In this document: positions 9,198 through 18,000 of the stretch, piece by piece
How positions within the stretch are numbered: position 1 is the first letter of the stretch
Layout of the letters: the number at the start of each line of letters is the position of its first letter
DNA from: Streptomyces coacervatus
GTDB taxonomy: Bacteria; Actinomycetota; Actinomycetes; Streptomycetales; Streptomycetaceae
Assembly: GCF_029223485.1 (NCBI RefSeq)
Contig: NZ_JARHTP010000019.1
Span: forward strand, 62,001-126,000
Reading direction: 5' to 3'
DNA length: 64,000 bases
The notes under the pieces: generated by a model
The model's input: only the letters and a program-made list of their open reading frames with translations
Told to the model about the DNA's origin: nothing
Database searches by the model: none
Translations under genes and position numbers: made by a program

Positions 9198-10823
9198 TCA
9201 GGTCGGCCTGCACACCAGCGGGTATGCGGTCTCCGAGCAGGGGCGGTTGCCGTACTCGCGCAGGATGTCCTTGCCGCCCTGGTCGGTGAGGTAGCGCAGG
9301 AAGGCCGCGGCGATGGAGTCGGCCGGCGGTTCCCCGTAGGTGTAGGCGTACTCGGTCTGCCAGTACGGGTAGGTGCCGTTCTCGACGCCGTCGAGGGTGG
9401 GCGGCATGTCGTCGATACGGAGCTTGACGAGGTCGGCGGAGGTCACGCTGCTCGCCTCGCTGTAGCCGAGGGCGCCGGGCAGCGTGGCGGTCCGGTCCAG
9501 CAGGGTGTCGGTGCTGTCGACCTCGCAGACGCCCGGCTTGTCGTGGGCGAGTTGGGCGCAGTCGTTGACGTCCGCCTCCGGGACCGACCTGCCCTTGAGG
9601 ACGCGCTTTTCGAGCGCGTTACGGGTGCCGGAGTCACGGTGGCGGTCGACGAGGTGGACGGGGATGTTCGCACCGCCCACCTCCGACCAGTTGGTGATCT
9701 TCTTGGTGTAGATGGCGCGGATCTGCGCGAGGGAGAGGTTGCGGACCTTCGCGTCCTTGTTCACGACGAGGGTGAACAGGGCGTAGGAGACGGGCCGGGG
9801 CAGGATCTCGGGGTGGCCTTCGTCCGCCGGTCCGTCGGTGAAGGCGATGCGGTCGGCGAGACCCTCGGTGCCCTTGAGACCGGCGGCCGCGCCGGTCCGC
9901 TCCAGCGCGGCGATGCCTTCCCCGCTGCCCTGGAACGCGCCGTCGTCGGCGGCGATCTTCGCGCCCTTGGCCTCGCAGAGCTTCGCGTACTCCTTGGCGG
10001 CCGCCTGCACCGCGGGCGCGAAGGCCGTGGAGCCCTCCACGTGCAGGGTGCCGCCGACGCAGTCCAGCGGGGCGGGTCTGGTGGGCCAGAACAGGGTCAG
10101 GCCCGACTGGAGGAGGACGGCCGTCGCCAGCAGGACCAGGCCGACCTTCGCCGGTCTGGAGGCGAAGGTGTGGCTCTCGGTGTGGGCCAGCTTGAGCCGG
10201 GCGAGCCAGCGGAGCCAGGCGAAGGAGCGGCTGTTGCCGCCGGTCACCTCGGCCTGGAACTCCGGATCGGGGAAGGCGGCGCCCGGACTCCCGGACCGGC
10301 GCTCCAGGACGGCCAGAACCTTGTAGTGGGCGCCGGGGTTCAGCGTCACCTTGGGCAGCCTGATGAGGCCGGATCCGTCCTGCTCGTCGATGCCGAAGCC
10401 GTCGGTCTCCTGGGTGACGCCCTGGCGGGTGCTGACGAAGAAGTGGCGCAGTGCGGGCTGGCTGAGTTCGGTCACCGCCATGCCGACGACCCTGCGGTCC
10501 CGGAACAGGACCCGGATGCCGGTCCGGTCGTCGGGCGGGGTCAGATAGTCCCCGGCGACGATCTCCCGCCAGCCGGCGTTCTCGATCCGCACCAGGACGA
10601 ACGACGGCTCCGTCAGCGGCCTGCCGTCGTCGTGCATACGGGCCAGGACGTCGGCGCTCGGGGCGTGCGCGGTGTCGGTGGCGAGCGTGTCCATCTGGAG
10701 GCGGTAGCCGAGCCGCTTGCGCCGTATGACGACGAACTCCCACACGAACGCCAGCACCGGGATCGCGACGCTGACCATCGCGACGATGTTGTTGAAGTCG
10801 AACTCCACGCCGAAGATCCCCAC
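9198..10823 (-). CDS. Membrane-anchored PstS-like substrate-binding domain protein
   Basis: A 541-residue protein. Residues about 5-30 are a transmembrane helix, followed by a roughly 190-residue intracellular-type beta domain and a second helix at about 240-260. From about 270 to the end is a phosphate-binding-protein-like domain (VEGSTAFAPAVQAAAKEYAK, later GTRNALEKRVL, YWQTEYAYTYG). PstS is normally a free lipoprotein; here it is tethered by two helices and no pst permease is near. GTG 10823 is favoured over 10826 because GGGGGGAG then has six-base spacing. It may be a phosphate or oxyanion sensor. Confidence 0.8.
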   Translation of the reverse strand: MGIFGVEFDFNNIVAMVSVAIPVLAFVWEFVVIRRKRLGYRLQMDTLATDTAHAPSADVLARMHDDGRPLTEPSFVLVRIENAGWREIVAGDYLTPPDDRTGIRVLFRDRRVVGMAVTELSQPALRHFFVSTRQGVTQETDGFGIDEQDGSGLIRLPKVTLNPGAHYKVLAVLERRSGSPGAAFPDPEFQAEVTGGNSRSFAWLRWLARLKLAHTESHTFASRPAKVGLVLLATAVLLQSGLTLFWPTRPAPLDCVGGTLHVEGSTAFAPAVQAAAKEYAKLCEAKGAKIAADDGAFQGSGEGIAALERTGAAAGLKGTEGLADRIAFTDGPADEGHPEILPRPVSYALFTLVVNKDAKVRNLSLAQIRAIYTKKITNWSEVGGANIPVHLVDRHRDSGTRNALEKRVLKGRSVPEADVNDCAQLAHDKPGVCEVDSTDTLLDRTATLPGALGYSEASSVTSADLVKLRIDDMPPTLDGVENGTYPYWQTEYAYTYGEPPADSIAAAFLRYLTDQGGKDILREYGNRPCSETAYPLVCRPT

Positions 10824-10992
10824 CACCGGCTCCCCCCGTTGTTCAATTTCCTTGTTGAACGGCCTTGTTGAACGGCGTAGTTGACAGGGAGCCAAGGGTG
10901 ACGAGTGCGTGCCGAGTGCGGCCAGGGTTGTCGCATACCTCCGGACGAAGTTCATCCAGAGGTCAGCTGAGAAACGCTCCGTTAGCCAAACT

Positions 10993-11061
10993 CAGCCCGT
11001 CCGGCGTTTGAGGACGAGGCCCTTCGGGCCGACGGGGGTCTGGGGGCGGAGCCCCCAGGGA
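10993..11061. repeat. Interspersed repeat family B
   Basis: A single copy carrying CCGTCCGGCGTTTGAGG and the hairpin GGGGGCGGAGCCCCC. It sits between the divergent PstS-like and XPB-partner genes, only about 30 bp upstream of the latter's start. Confidence 0.8.
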
Positions 11062-11089
11062 CGCGAGCCCACCCGCTACCGTGAGTCAG

Positions 11090-13618
11090 ATGAGCACCCC
11101 GGCCCCGCGTTCTCTCGCAGAGGCACTCCGGCTCAGGGACGACGCTTCCCTGGCGGAGCTGCTGCGCGCCCGCCCCGACCTCATCACCCCCGTCCCCACG
11201 GACCTCACCCAGCTCGCCACCCGCGCCGGCACCCGCGCCTCGGTCGTCCGCGCCCTGGAGCGGCTGGACCGTTTCGCGCTGCAGACCGCGGAAGCGCTGG
11301 CCGTGGCGGCGGACCCGGCGTCGTACGACGAACTGCTCGGGCTGATGCGCGGGGACGCGGGGGACCCGGCGGTCGCCGCGACGCTCCCCCGGGCCCTGGG
11401 AACGCTGCGTGAGCAGGCCCTGGTGTGGGGCGGCGACGACCGGCTGCGTCTGGTGCGGACGGCCCGTGAGCTGCTCGCGCCGTCGCCGCAGCACCCGTCG
11501 CCGACGGGGCTCGGGCCGACGGCACAGGAGGTGACGGCGGGTATCTCGCCGGGCCGGATCCAGGAGATCGTCACCACGGTCGGGCTGCCCTCGACGCACG
11601 ACTCCGTCTCCGCCGTGGCCTCGCTCACCGCCCTGTTCAGCGACCGCGCACGTATGACGGCGCTGCTGGCCGAGGCGTCCCCCGAGTCGCTGGAGGTGCT
11701 GGACCGCCTCGTCTGGGGGCCTCCGTACGGCCAGGTCACCGCCGATCCGGCCGCGCGCCTGCGCTGGCTCCTGGACCGGGGGCTGCTGCTGCCGACGGCG
11801 CCCGGGACGGTCGTACTGCCCCGTGAAGTGGCCCTGCACCTGCGCGGCGGGCGTGCGCATCGCGCCACCGAGCCGCTGCCGCCCGCCCTGGAGGCGACGG
11901 CCACGCACCGTCCACAGGTTGTGGACGCGACGGCGGCCGGGCAGGCGTACACCGCGCTGTCGACGGTGGAGGAGCTGCTGAAGGACTGGGACGAGGGCGG
12001 GCCCACGGTGCTGCGGGCGGGCGGTCTCAGCGTCCGCGACCTCAAGCGCACTGCCGTCGCGCTCGACGTGTCCGAACCCATTGCCGCCTTCTGGGTCGAG
12101 CTCGCGTATGCGGCCGGGCTGCTGGCGTCCGACGGGGAGGCCGACGAGCGGTATGCGGCGACCCCGGCCTACGACGAGTGGCTGGAGCTGCCGGCCGCCG
12201 AGCGCTGGGCGCAGCTGGCCCAGACGTGGCTGACGGCGACGCGGACTGCGGGCGTCGTCGGGGGACGGGACGCGAAGGACCGTACGTTGTCGGCGCTCGG
12301 CCCGGGGCTCGACCGCAGCGCCGCGCCGGAGGTACGGCACCGGGTGCTGACGCTGCTGGCCGGGCTGGGGCAGGGGGCGTCGCCGTCCGCCGAGTCCGTG
12401 CTGGCCCGGCTGCGCTGGGAGCGGCCCCTGCGCGGCCCCCAGCCCCACGAGGACCTGCGCGGACGGCTCGCCACCTGGGCGCTGACGGAGGCGGAGATGC
12501 TGGGCGTGACGGGGCGGGGCGCGCTGTCGGCGCACGGCAGGGCCCTGCTGGGCACGCCCCCGCCCGCCCCCGCACCTGCGCCGAAGGACGCCGAGCCCAC
12601 TCAGCAGGGCCCCGGTGACAAGCTCCCGGTCCACCACACTCCCGTGACCCTGGACCCCCTCTCCCCCACCGAACAGGCAACCGCCACCGCCGCGGCCGCC
12701 CGGCTCCTCACCCCGCTCCTCCCCGAACCCCTGGACCACGTCCTGCTCCAGGCGGACCTGACGGCGGTCGCCCCCGGCCCGTTGAAGCGCCCGCTGGCCG
12801 ACACGCTGGACGTGCTGGCGGACGTGGAGTCGAAGGGCGGGGCGACGGTGTACCGCTTCACACCGGGTTCGGTACGACGCGCCCTGGACGCCGGCCGCAC
12901 CGCCTCCGACCTGCACGCCTTCCTGACGGCCCACTCCCGCACGCCCGTCCCGCAGCCGCTGGCGTATCTGATCGACGACGTGGCCCGCAAACACGGCCAC
13001 CTCCGCGTGGGCGCGGCCTCGTCCTATGTCCGCTGCGACGACGACGCGCTGCTGAACGAGATCATGGCCGACAAGCGTGCCGCGGCCCTGCGCCTGCGCC
13101 GCCTCGCCCCGACCGTCCTCGCCACCCAGGCCGACCCGGCGACCCTCCTCGACGGCCTGCGCGCGATGGGCTTCGCACCGGCCGCCGAGTCGGCGGAGGG
13201 CGACGTCCTGATCACCCGCACCGACGCCCACCGCACCCCGCCGCGCACCGCCCCCGCGCCGGTCCCGGACGGCCCGCCGACCCCGGACAGCACGCTCCTG
13301 GCGGCCGCCATCCGCGCGATCCGGGCGGGCGACCTGGCCTCCACGACCCCGCGCAAACAGCCCCCGTCGGCCTCCCCGAGCGGCGCCCTCCCCCGCACCA
13401 ACTCCGCCGAGACCCTCGCCACCATGCAGGCCGCCGTCCTCACCGGCGAGGCCCTCTGGATCGGCTACGTCAACGCCGAGGGCGCCGCCAGCCAGCGCGT
13501 CATCGCCCCGATCCGCGTCGAGGGCGGCTTCGTGACGGCGTACGACCATACGGCCGACGAGGTGCGGACGTATCCACTGCATCGGGTCACAGGGGTGGCG
13601 GAACTCGCGGAAGATTGA
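11090..13618 (+). CDS. Helicase_C_3 / XPB-partner protein with C-terminal WYL-like domain
   Basis: An 842-residue protein without Walker motifs of its own. The N-terminal half is helical (winged-helix-like, about 1-430). About residues 535-700 match the XPB/Ssl2-type Helicase_C_3 domain (LDHVLLQADLTAVAPGPL, FTPGSVRRALDAGRTA, DVARKHGHLRVG). The last 60 residues (IGYVNAEGAASQRVIAPI to YPLHRVTGV) look like a WYL ligand-binding fold. It lies directly upstream of the XPB helicase gene, so a shared complex in DNA repair or nucleic-acid remodelling is likely. ATG 11090 is chosen; GTG 11081 is three codons upstream. Confidence 0.85.
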   Translation: MSTPAPRSLAEALRLRDDASLAELLRARPDLITPVPTDLTQLATRAGTRASVVRALERLDRFALQTAEALAVAADPASYDELLGLMRGDAGDPAVAATLPRALGTLREQALVWGGDDRLRLVRTARELLAPSPQHPSPTGLGPTAQEVTAGISPGRIQEIVTTVGLPSTHDSVSAVASLTALFSDRARMTALLAEASPESLEVLDRLVWGPPYGQVTADPAARLRWLLDRGLLLPTAPGTVVLPREVALHLRGGRAHRATEPLPPALEATATHRPQVVDATAAGQAYTALSTVEELLKDWDEGGPTVLRAGGLSVRDLKRTAVALDVSEPIAAFWVELAYAAGLLASDGEADERYAATPAYDEWLELPAAERWAQLAQTWLTATRTAGVVGGRDAKDRTLSALGPGLDRSAAPEVRHRVLTLLAGLGQGASPSAESVLARLRWERPLRGPQPHEDLRGRLATWALTEAEMLGVTGRGALSAHGRALLGTPPPAPAPAPKDAEPTQQGPGDKLPVHHTPVTLDPLSPTEQATATAAAARLLTPLLPEPLDHVLLQADLTAVAPGPLKRPLADTLDVLADVESKGGATVYRFTPGSVRRALDAGRTASDLHAFLTAHSRTPVPQPLAYLIDDVARKHGHLRVGAASSYVRCDDDALLNEIMADKRAAALRLRRLAPTVLATQADPATLLDGLRAMGFAPAAESAEGDVLITRTDAHRTPPRTAPAPVPDGPPTPDSTLLAAAIRAIRAGDLASTTPRKQPPSASPSGALPRTNSAETLATMQAAVLTGEALWIGYVNAEGAASQRVIAPIRVEGGFVTAYDHTADEVRTYPLHRVTGVAELAED

Positions 13619-13721
13619 TCAGGACCGGTCACGACTGATTCACGACCGGCCGTGATCGTCCGTGTATACGGCACACTGGACGTTTGGCCGAGCCGTCCGG
13701 CCTACGGAAAGGGTGCCGCGC

Positions 13722-15365
13722 GTGAATGGTCCACTCATCGTCCAGTCCGACAAGACCCTGCTCCTCGAAGTCGACCACGAGCAGGCCGACGAGTGCCGTC
13801 GCGCCATCGCGGCCTTCGCGGAGCTGGAGCGGGCGCCCGAGCACATTCACACGTACCGGGTGACGCCGCTGGGGCTGTGGAACGCGCGGGCCGCCGGGCA
13901 CGACGCCGAGCAGGTCGTGGACGCGCTGGTGAAGTACAGCCGGTACCCCGTGCCGCATGCGCTGCTCGTCGATGTCGCCGACACCATGGACCGGTACGGG
14001 CGGCTGACCCTCAGCAAGCACCCCACGCACGGGCTGATCCTCACCACCACCGACCGGCCGGTGCTGGAGGAGATCCTGCGGTCGAAGCGGGTCGCGCCGC
14101 TGGTCGGGGCGCGGATCGACCCGGACACCGTCGCGGTGCATCCGTCCGAGCGCGGGCAGATCAAGCAGACGCTGCTGAAGCTCGGCTGGCCCGCCGAGGA
14201 CCTTGCGGGGTACGTCGACGGCGAGGCGCACCCGATCGAGCTGAACGAGGACGGCTGGGCCCTGCGGCCGTATCAGAAGCAGGCCGTGGAGAACTTCTGG
14301 CACGGCGGGAGCGGGGTCGTGGTCCTGCCCTGCGGGGCCGGGAAGACGCTCGTCGGCGCGGGGTCCATGGCGCAGGCGAAGTCGACGACCCTGATCCTCG
14401 TCACGAACACCGTCTCGGCGCGGCAGTGGAAGCACGAGCTGGTGAAGCGCACGAGCCTCACCGAGGACGAGATCGGTGAGTACAGCGGGACGCGGAAGGA
14501 GATCCGGCCCGTCACCATCGCCACGTACCAGGTGCTGACGACCAGGCGGAAGGGGATCTATCCCCACCTTGAGCTCTTCGACTCGCGGGACTGGGGGCTC
14601 ATCGTCTACGACGAGGTGCATCTGCTGCCCGCGCCGGTCTTCAAGTTCACCGCGGATCTGCAGGCCCGGCGGCGGCTGGGGCTGACCGCGACCCTGGTGC
14701 GGGAGGACGGGCGGGAGTCCGACGTCTTCTCGCTCATCGGGCCCAAGCGGTTCGACGCGCCGTGGAAGGAGATCGAGGCGCAGGGGTACATCGCGCCCGC
14801 CGACTGCGTGGAGGTCCGGGTCAACCTCACCGACTCCGAGCGGCTCGCCTACGCCACCGCAGAGCAGGAGGAGAAATACCGCTACTGCGCAACGACGGAG
14901 ACCAAGCGGAAGGTGACCGAGGCGATCGTGCGGCGGTTCGCCGGGCAGCAGATCCTCGTCATCGGGCAGTACATCGACCAACTCGACGAGCTGGGCGAGC
15001 ACTTGAACGCGCCCGTCATCAAGGGCGAGACCTCCAACGCCCAGCGCGAGAAGCTCTTCGACGCCTTCCGGGAGGGCGAGATCAGCGTGCTGGTCGTGTC
15101 CAAGGTCGCGAACTTCTCCATCGACCTGCCGGAGGCGACGGTCGCCGTCCAGGTGTCGGGCACCTTCGGCTCACGGCAGGAGGAGGCCCAGCGGCTGGGG
15201 CGGGTGCTGCGGCCCAAGGCCGACGGGCATCAGGCCCACTTCTATTCGGTGGTGGCACGGGACACGATCGACCAGGACTTCGCCGCGCATCGCCAGCGGT
15301 TCCTGGCGGAGCAGGGATATGCGTACCGGATCGTGGACGCGGACGAGATGCTCGCGGAGGGCTGA
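13722..15365 (+). CDS. XPB-family DNA repair helicase
   Basis: A 547-residue superfamily 2 helicase of the bacterial XPB type. Walker A PCGAGKTLV is near residue 203, the DEVH box (VYDEVHLL) near 295, SAT-like LTATLVRED near 325, and motif VI EEAQRLGRVLRP near 487. The N-terminal 180 residues match the XPB damage-recognition region. GTG 13722 follows GGAAAGGG at eight-base spacing. Bacterial XPB homologues are 3'-5' helicases and can act with nuclease partners, though no nuclease is adjacent here. It is the second gene of the pair with the Helicase_C_3/WYL protein. Confidence 0.95.
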   Translation: MNGPLIVQSDKTLLLEVDHEQADECRRAIAAFAELERAPEHIHTYRVTPLGLWNARAAGHDAEQVVDALVKYSRYPVPHALLVDVADTMDRYGRLTLSKHPTHGLILTTTDRPVLEEILRSKRVAPLVGARIDPDTVAVHPSERGQIKQTLLKLGWPAEDLAGYVDGEAHPIELNEDGWALRPYQKQAVENFWHGGSGVVVLPCGAGKTLVGAGSMAQAKSTTLILVTNTVSARQWKHELVKRTSLTEDEIGEYSGTRKEIRPVTIATYQVLTTRRKGIYPHLELFDSRDWGLIVYDEVHLLPAPVFKFTADLQARRRLGLTATLVREDGRESDVFSLIGPKRFDAPWKEIEAQGYIAPADCVEVRVNLTDSERLAYATAEQEEKYRYCATTETKRKVTEAIVRRFAGQQILVIGQYIDQLDELGEHLNAPVIKGETSNAQREKLFDAFREGEISVLVVSKVANFSIDLPEATVAVQVSGTFGSRQEEAQRLGRVLRPKADGHQAHFYSVVARDTIDQDFAAHRQRFLAEQGYAYRIVDADEMLAEG

Positions 15366-15396
15366 GCGGACGGCTGAGCGGACGGCCTGCGGCACG

Positions 15397-15582
15397 TCAC
15401 TTTCGGCGTACGCCCGCTTCCTCGCCGTACTCGCCGAGTATGACGACGTCGAAGGCGGCGCCCGCGAACACCTTCACGGCGCGCAGGGCGTCGCCGAGGC
15501 GGTGGCGGTGACTGCCGAGGACAGGGGTGGCGCCAGGCGGGCCCGGCCGGCCGGGGGCTGGGGTGATGGTTGCTGCGCTCAT
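15397..15582 (-). CDS. Small hypothetical protein
   Basis: A 61-residue frame beginning MSAATITPAPGRPGPP and ending DVVILGEYGEEAGVRRK. It has GC-rich codon use consistent with coding and a weak GGAT ribosome-binding site. I recognise no domain. The proline-rich head and alpha/beta tail suggest a small soluble protein or a remnant of a longer gene. It is divergent from the HelR gene, with a palindrome between them. Confidence 0.4.
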   Translation of the reverse strand: MSAATITPAPGRPGPPGATPVLGSHRHRLGDALRAVKVFAGAAFDVVILGEYGEEAGVRRK

Positions 15583-15695
15583 GTATCCATGGTGGATCGC
15601 CAGGCATAAGGAGAGCATCGGCCTGCGGGCCGAACCTGCGTTGTCGCCGCGTACGACTGAGGGCGCGGCCCTCCCTCCCAGGTACGACAGGGACA

Positions 15696-15707
15696 TCCCC
15701 TAGGGGA
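15696..15707. promoter_or_regulatory. Perfect 12-bp palindrome upstream of helR
   Basis: TCCCCTAGGGGA is a perfect palindrome about 155 bp upstream of the TTG start of the HelR gene and about 114 bp upstream of the divergent small ORF. It has the size and position of an operator. The cognate regulator is unknown. Confidence 0.45.
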
Positions 15708-15861
15708 CCTCCAGGGGGAGAAAAACCGTTGGCCTCCGCCTCCCCCGCTCGCCTAAAATCTCCGCTCTTGCCCGCCTCCCTCGCCGGAGCGCCGCCGACC
15801 GGACGGAAACCGGTCGGCACATCGCCGCACCTCAGCCCGCAGCACCTTCGGAGGCACCCCC

Positions 15862-17940
15862 TTGTCCACGCCCGCCGACGACCCGCTCGACCCACTCGAC
15901 CCGCTCGACCCGCTCGACCCGCTTTCCCGTGAGCGTTCGCACCTCGCCGAATCCCGTGCCGCCCTGCGCGCCATGCGCGAGGACGTCGAGTCGCTCGACA
16001 TCCGAGACGTCACTGCGAACTGGGTCAACGCCGAGGTCCTGGCCCGCCAGATCGACGAGCGCATCAAGGCGCTGGCCGACCTCAGCGACACTCCGCTCTT
16101 CTTCGGCCGCCTCGACTATCTGCACTCCCCCGGCGCCGACCAGGCCGAGGGCGCTGAAGGCGAGCAGTTCTACATCGGGCGCCGGCACGTGCACGACCAC
16201 GACGGCGACCCGATGGTCATCGACTGGCGGGCGCCGGTCTCGCAGCCGTTCTACCGCGCGTCCAAGAAGGACCCGCTGGACATCGGGCTGCGCCGCCGCT
16301 TCGGGTACACCCGCGGCAACATCACGGCGTACGAGGACGAGCACCTCTCCGACCCCGCCGAGGCGGCCCGCACCAGCAAGCTGCTCCAGCAGGAGATCGA
16401 GCGCCCGCGCGTCGGCCCGATGCGGGACATCGTCGCCACCATCCAGCCCGAGCAGGACGAGATCGTACGGAGTGGGCTGGGCGGGACCGTGTGTGTGCAG
16501 GGGGGACCGGGGACCGGGAAGACGGCGGTCGGTCTGCACCGGGTCGCTTATCTCCTCTACGCCCATCGCGAGCGGCTCGCCCGGACCGGCACACTCGTCA
16601 TCGGGCCCAACAAGTCCTTCCTGCACTACATCGAGCAAGTCCTGCCCGCGCTCGGCGAGTTGACGGTCCAGCAGGCCACCGTCGACGACCTCGTCGCCCG
16701 GAACATCGAGGTGCGCGGCACGGACGACGCGGCCGCCGCGATCATCAAGGGCGACGCGCGGATGGCGGAGGTCCTCAGGAAGGCCGTCCACTCGCACGTC
16801 ACCATGCCGACCGAGCCGATCGTGGTCGTGCGCGGGTCGCGGCGGTGGCGGGTACCGGCGTACGAACTGGAGGACATCGTCCGCGAGTTGCTCGACCGCG
16901 GCATCCGCTACGGCGCCGCCCGCGAGGCCCTCCCGCAGCGCATCGCGCACGCCGTACTGGTGCAGATGGAGCGCTCGGGCGAGGCACCGGACGACCGGGT
17001 TCAGGACGCGGTGGCCCGCAACGCCGCGGTGAAGGCGGCCGTGAAGGCGGTCTGGCCGCCGGTCGACCCGGCGAAGCTCGTCCTGCGGCTGCTGACGGAC
17101 GCGGACTTCCTCGCCGTACATGCGGAAGGCGTCCTCGACGAGGACGAGCAGAAGACGATCCTGTGGGCGAAGCCGGTGCGCAGCGTCAAAGCCGCCAAGT
17201 GGTCGGGCGCGGATGCCGTGTTGATCGACGAGGCTTCGGACCTCGTCGAGCGTACGCACTCCCTCGGCCATGTCGTCCTGGACGAGGCGCAGGACCTCTC
17301 CCCCATGCAGTACCGCGCGGTCGGCCGCCGCTGCACCACCGGCAGCGCGACCGTCCTCGGCGACCTGGCGCAGGGCACCACGCCCTGGGCGACGCGGAGT
17401 TGGGACGAGGCCCTGTCCCACCTCGGCAAGACGGACGGCGTCATCGAGGAGCTGACCGCCGGTTTCCGCGTCCCGACGGACGTCATCACGTACGCCTCCC
17501 GGCTGCTCCCGCACATCGCCCCCGGCCTCACCCCGGTTGCGTCGGTCCGCGAGAACCCCGGCTTCTTCGCCCTGCGCGAGATCAGCGACACCAGTCAAGT
17601 GGTCACCGCCTGCGAGGAGTTGCTCCGCAACGAGGGCTCGACGGGCCTGATCGCGGCGGACGCCCGTATCCCGGAGCTGGCGGAGTGGCTGACTGCGGCC
17701 GGGATCTCGTACCTCGCACCCGGCGAGGAGACGACGGCCGAGACCCGCCTCACCCTGGTCCCGGCCTCCCTCGCGAAGGGGCTGGAGTACGACTACGTCG
17801 TACTGGACGAGCCGCAGGCGGTGGTGGACGGCGAGCCGGACGAACGGACCGGCCTGCGCCGCCTGTACGTGGCACTGACCCGAGCGGTGTCCGGGCTGAT
17901 CGTGACGCATGCGGCGCCGCTGCCGCCGCAGCTGGCCTGA
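15862..17940 (+). CDS. helR: HelR/HelD-type RNA polymerase recycling motor ATPase
   Basis: A 692-residue UvrD-like superfamily 1 ATPase of the HelD class. Walker A GGPGTGKTAVG is near residue 213, Walker B VVLDEAQDLSP near 470 and the C-terminal RecA motif LAKGLEYDYVVLDE near 640. Residues 25-90 form the N-terminal coiled coil that reaches into RNA polymerase. HelR in Streptomyces is known to dissociate rifamycin-bound RNA polymerase. The start is TTG 15862, preceded by GGAGG at seven bases. Residues 7-21 are five Asp-Pro-Leu repeats from a 9-bp tandem DNA repeat. I see no rifamycin-associated element upstream, so HelD-like recycling without rifamycin induction is possible. Confidence 0.9.
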   Translation: MSTPADDPLDPLDPLDPLDPLSRERSHLAESRAALRAMREDVESLDIRDVTANWVNAEVLARQIDERIKALADLSDTPLFFGRLDYLHSPGADQAEGAEGEQFYIGRRHVHDHDGDPMVIDWRAPVSQPFYRASKKDPLDIGLRRRFGYTRGNITAYEDEHLSDPAEAARTSKLLQQEIERPRVGPMRDIVATIQPEQDEIVRSGLGGTVCVQGGPGTGKTAVGLHRVAYLLYAHRERLARTGTLVIGPNKSFLHYIEQVLPALGELTVQQATVDDLVARNIEVRGTDDAAAAIIKGDARMAEVLRKAVHSHVTMPTEPIVVVRGSRRWRVPAYELEDIVRELLDRGIRYGAAREALPQRIAHAVLVQMERSGEAPDDRVQDAVARNAAVKAAVKAVWPPVDPAKLVLRLLTDADFLAVHAEGVLDEDEQKTILWAKPVRSVKAAKWSGADAVLIDEASDLVERTHSLGHVVLDEAQDLSPMQYRAVGRRCTTGSATVLGDLAQGTTPWATRSWDEALSHLGKTDGVIEELTAGFRVPTDVITYASRLLPHIAPGLTPVASVRENPGFFALREISDTSQVVTACEELLRNEGSTGLIAADARIPELAEWLTAAGISYLAPGEETTAETRLTLVPASLAKGLEYDYVVLDEPQAVVDGEPDERTGLRRLYVALTRAVSGLIVTHAAPLPPQLA
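15880..15924 (+). repeat. 9-bp tandem repeat coding for (Asp-Pro-Leu)5
   Basis: Five units of GACCCGCTC (one with CCA, one ending CTT) in frame at the start of helR encode DPL five times. Such a run can change copy number by slippage and would only lengthen the disordered N-terminus. Confidence 0.9.
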
Positions 17941-18000
17941 TCGGGCGGGGAGTTCAGCGGGGCAGCAGCCGGCGGCCCGAGGGGCTCGCTCCGCTCGGCC

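Noticed and set aside
8694..10871. 725-codon plus-strand frame
   Set aside because: Antisense to the PstS-like and HAAS genes; composition is a frame shadow.
10982..13582. 866-codon open frame on the minus strand
   Set aside because: It is antisense to the XPB-partner gene and arises from its GC-biased third positions; the translation is Arg/Gly-rich low-complexity.
15583..15861. Rifamycin-associated element upstream of helR
   Set aside because: I looked for the GGGGCTTGC-type inverted repeat in both strands and did not find it; only the CCCCTAGGGG palindrome is present.
15880..15924. CRISPR-like or minisatellite array
   Set aside because: The units are 9 bp, contiguous and in frame with helR, with no spacers.
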